A stretch of 64,000 nt of DNA from Phycisphaerales bacterium (GTDB taxonomy: Bacteria > Planctomycetota > Phycisphaerae > UBA1845 > Fen-1342). The translations under genes were made by a program, and so were the position numbers. The notes under the pieces were generated by a model. The model saw only the letters and a program-made list of their open reading frames with translations, was not told the DNA's origin and made no database searches. Positions 62,905-64,000 of the stretch are shown piece after piece. Location: assembly GCA_016716475.1 (NCBI GenBank), contig JADJWG010000002.1:496001-560000 (forward strand), written 5' to 3'. Numbering within the stretch: the first letter of the stretch is position 1; each line of letters starts with the position of its first letter.

Positions 62905-63086
62905 CCGCGGCGTGGGCGCAACGGACACAGCAGCAGTCCCTGAGGAGAGCTTACGAATCGTTGCGGTGAATAGCTACACTTGTTGCAGGATCGTGGTTCG
63001 GCCGGCCGGCCATGTATGTTGCTGCATGTTTTCTGGGACGGTCTGACAGACAGGTCACATGAATCCAGCTTTTCCGCGTGCTGGGA

Positions 63087-63824
63087 TCAGCGTCGTGGTG
63101 GTGGGCTGTGGGGATCCAGGAACGGCTGATGCCAGCGGTGTGGCTGCGTGGTTGCCGGCTGCTGGTCGCGCAGCAGCAATGCGCGGATACATTCGAGGGT
63201 GTGCGACTCAAAACGCCGCTGGGCCTGAAAGAGTGCATCGCGGTTTCGCTGGTCGCCCTTGCTGGCGTCGAGGTCGGGTTCTTCGCCCTCATCGTCGAGG
63301 AATTGTGCCGACGCATGTAGTGTGGCGAGCAACGTAAGTGAGTCCACGTCGTATAGCACACCGATGACCGCGGCACTGTTAGGGCCGGTCCGGGTCGGGG
63401 CATGCAGCAGCAACAGACGCGCATTGAGCTTGCGGGCTGCGTCACGCACTGCGGTGAGATCCTGACCGAATGGCCGCGTGGCGAACGGATCGACGAAGAG
63501 GACATCGCGAATCGCGTCGACGCCGCGGAACTGCTGGGTCCAGTAGGACTGGTCACGCTGCCGGATGGCAACCAGCTCGATGCCGTCCTCAGTCGGGGCA
63601 TAGCGTGCCACCGCGAGTGAGCAGGTGAAGCGGCCCGTCGTGGGTTCATCCACTAACAAGGTGTATGCGTTGTCGGGCGTGGGCGCGCCGGATTCGAAGG
63701 CCGCGACCATGACGGGACGGTCGTAAGCCGCGGGCGGCTTCTCGCCGGTACAGCCGGCGAGGACCAGTAGCGTGACAACAGCCAGCGCTGTGCCATGCGC
63801 GGATGTGGCATGTGACAAGGGCAT
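63087..63824 (-). CDS. Putative lipoprotein of unknown function
   Basis: The protein has 245 residues from ATG 63824 with GGAG about nine bases upstream; the frame is open upstream but without a signal. The signal ends in LVLAGC (good lipobox). The mature part has VMVAAFESGAPTPDNAYTLLVDEP, CSLAVARYAPTEDGIELVAIRQRDQSYWTQQFRGVDAIRDVLFVDP and AARKLNARLLLLHAPTRT. The alternation of strand and helix suggests a compact alpha/beta domain, perhaps substrate-binding. It is not recognised. A C-terminal low-complexity tail follows. It is the last gene seen before the window edge. Confidence 0.65.
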   Translation of the reverse strand: MPLSHATSAHGTALAVVTLLVLAGCTGEKPPAAYDRPVMVAAFESGAPTPDNAYTLLVDEPTTGRFTCSLAVARYAPTEDGIELVAIRQRDQSYWTQQFRGVDAIRDVLFVDPFATRPFGQDLTAVRDAARKLNARLLLLHAPTRTGPNSAAVIGVLYDVDSLTLLATLHASAQFLDDEGEEPDLDASKGDQRNRDALFQAQRRFESHTLECIRALLLRDQQPATTQPHRWHQPFLDPHSPPPRR

Positions 63825-64000
63825 GAGGCGCACTCCGTGCAATCGGAGACCGGGTCTCTCTGCTTGCTTTATCGGGAGGACTTGGGGCAGGCATGCGTAA
63901 CTTTTCCACCTGGGGCGCAAAGTGAGGTTGTGGAATGTGATGCGCCGCCGCCGGCCGGCCGATAGAACCCGCGACGGTGTCGTTCCCGATCGGGCCACAC

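Overview
The window is GC-rich, densely coded bacterial DNA that most resembles a planctomycete (Planctomycetota, perhaps Phycisphaerae-like). This assignment is inference. It rests on two secreted proteins with PEP-CTERM tails ending in LLRRR, a full alternative complex III plus caa3 oxidase operon, a DUF2961/GH172 protein, DUF1573-type and small lipoproteins, an EF-G paralogue, and an rpsP-trmD-rplS operon without rimM. No rRNA, tRNA, CRISPR array, insertion sequence or phage gene was found.

Layout. 1-2491: end of cheB, a UbiE/MenG methyltransferase and a PEP-CTERM protein. 2663-5838 (minus): an outer-membrane barrel-like protein, then yraN, rplS, trmD and rpsP behind a good promoter. 6112-7086 (minus): a sugar-nucleotide epimerase-like protein lacking the usual catalytic Tyr. 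7434-11660 (plus): a tight operon with a frameshifted GNAT, a CitD-CitE fusion, a second GNAT, an EVE-domain protein and CitF. 11767-13407 (minus): methylmalonyl-CoA mutase catalytic subunit. 13669-18718 (plus): SpoIIE-type phosphatase, a ferredoxin, then a three-gene cassette of C39-like peptidase, RimK-like ATP-grasp ligase and GCS2-type ligase. 18867-22481: secreted cyclophilin, then a GH100-like hydrolase and a sucrose-phosphate-synthase-like GT4 (minus).

22698-36802 (minus) is one long respiratory operon transcribed in the order ActA, ActB, ActC, ActD-ActE fusion, ActF, a small membrane protein, SCO, CtaC with cytochrome c, CtaD (A2 type), CtaE-like, subunit IV and a second subunit-III-like protein. 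Together these would oxidise quinol and pass electrons through c-type haems to oxygen. 37058-45001 holds an ABC ATPase with an unknown partner, a DUF2723-like membrane protein with a thioredoxin-fold partner, SpoVR and a GH63-like glycosidase. 45175-54170 holds an EF-G paralogue, a ChaN-like lipoprotein, a HAD phosphatase, secreted hypotheticals, pdxA-ribE and two related lipoproteins. 54370-63824 holds a YchF-like GTPase, a GH172 protein, the selenoprotein candidate, YjbQ, a second PEP-CTERM protein, a VanZ-like protein and a lipoprotein.

The most notable observation is at 58400-59833. A DUF1573-like secreted protein is interrupted by one in-frame TGA exactly where the family has a conserved Cys. 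The frame stays open for 282 further codons, and a perfect 8-bp hairpin with a GUC loop lies 20 nt after the TGA, as expected of a bacterial SECIS element. It may be an undescribed selenoprotein; a simple nonsense mutation is the alternative.
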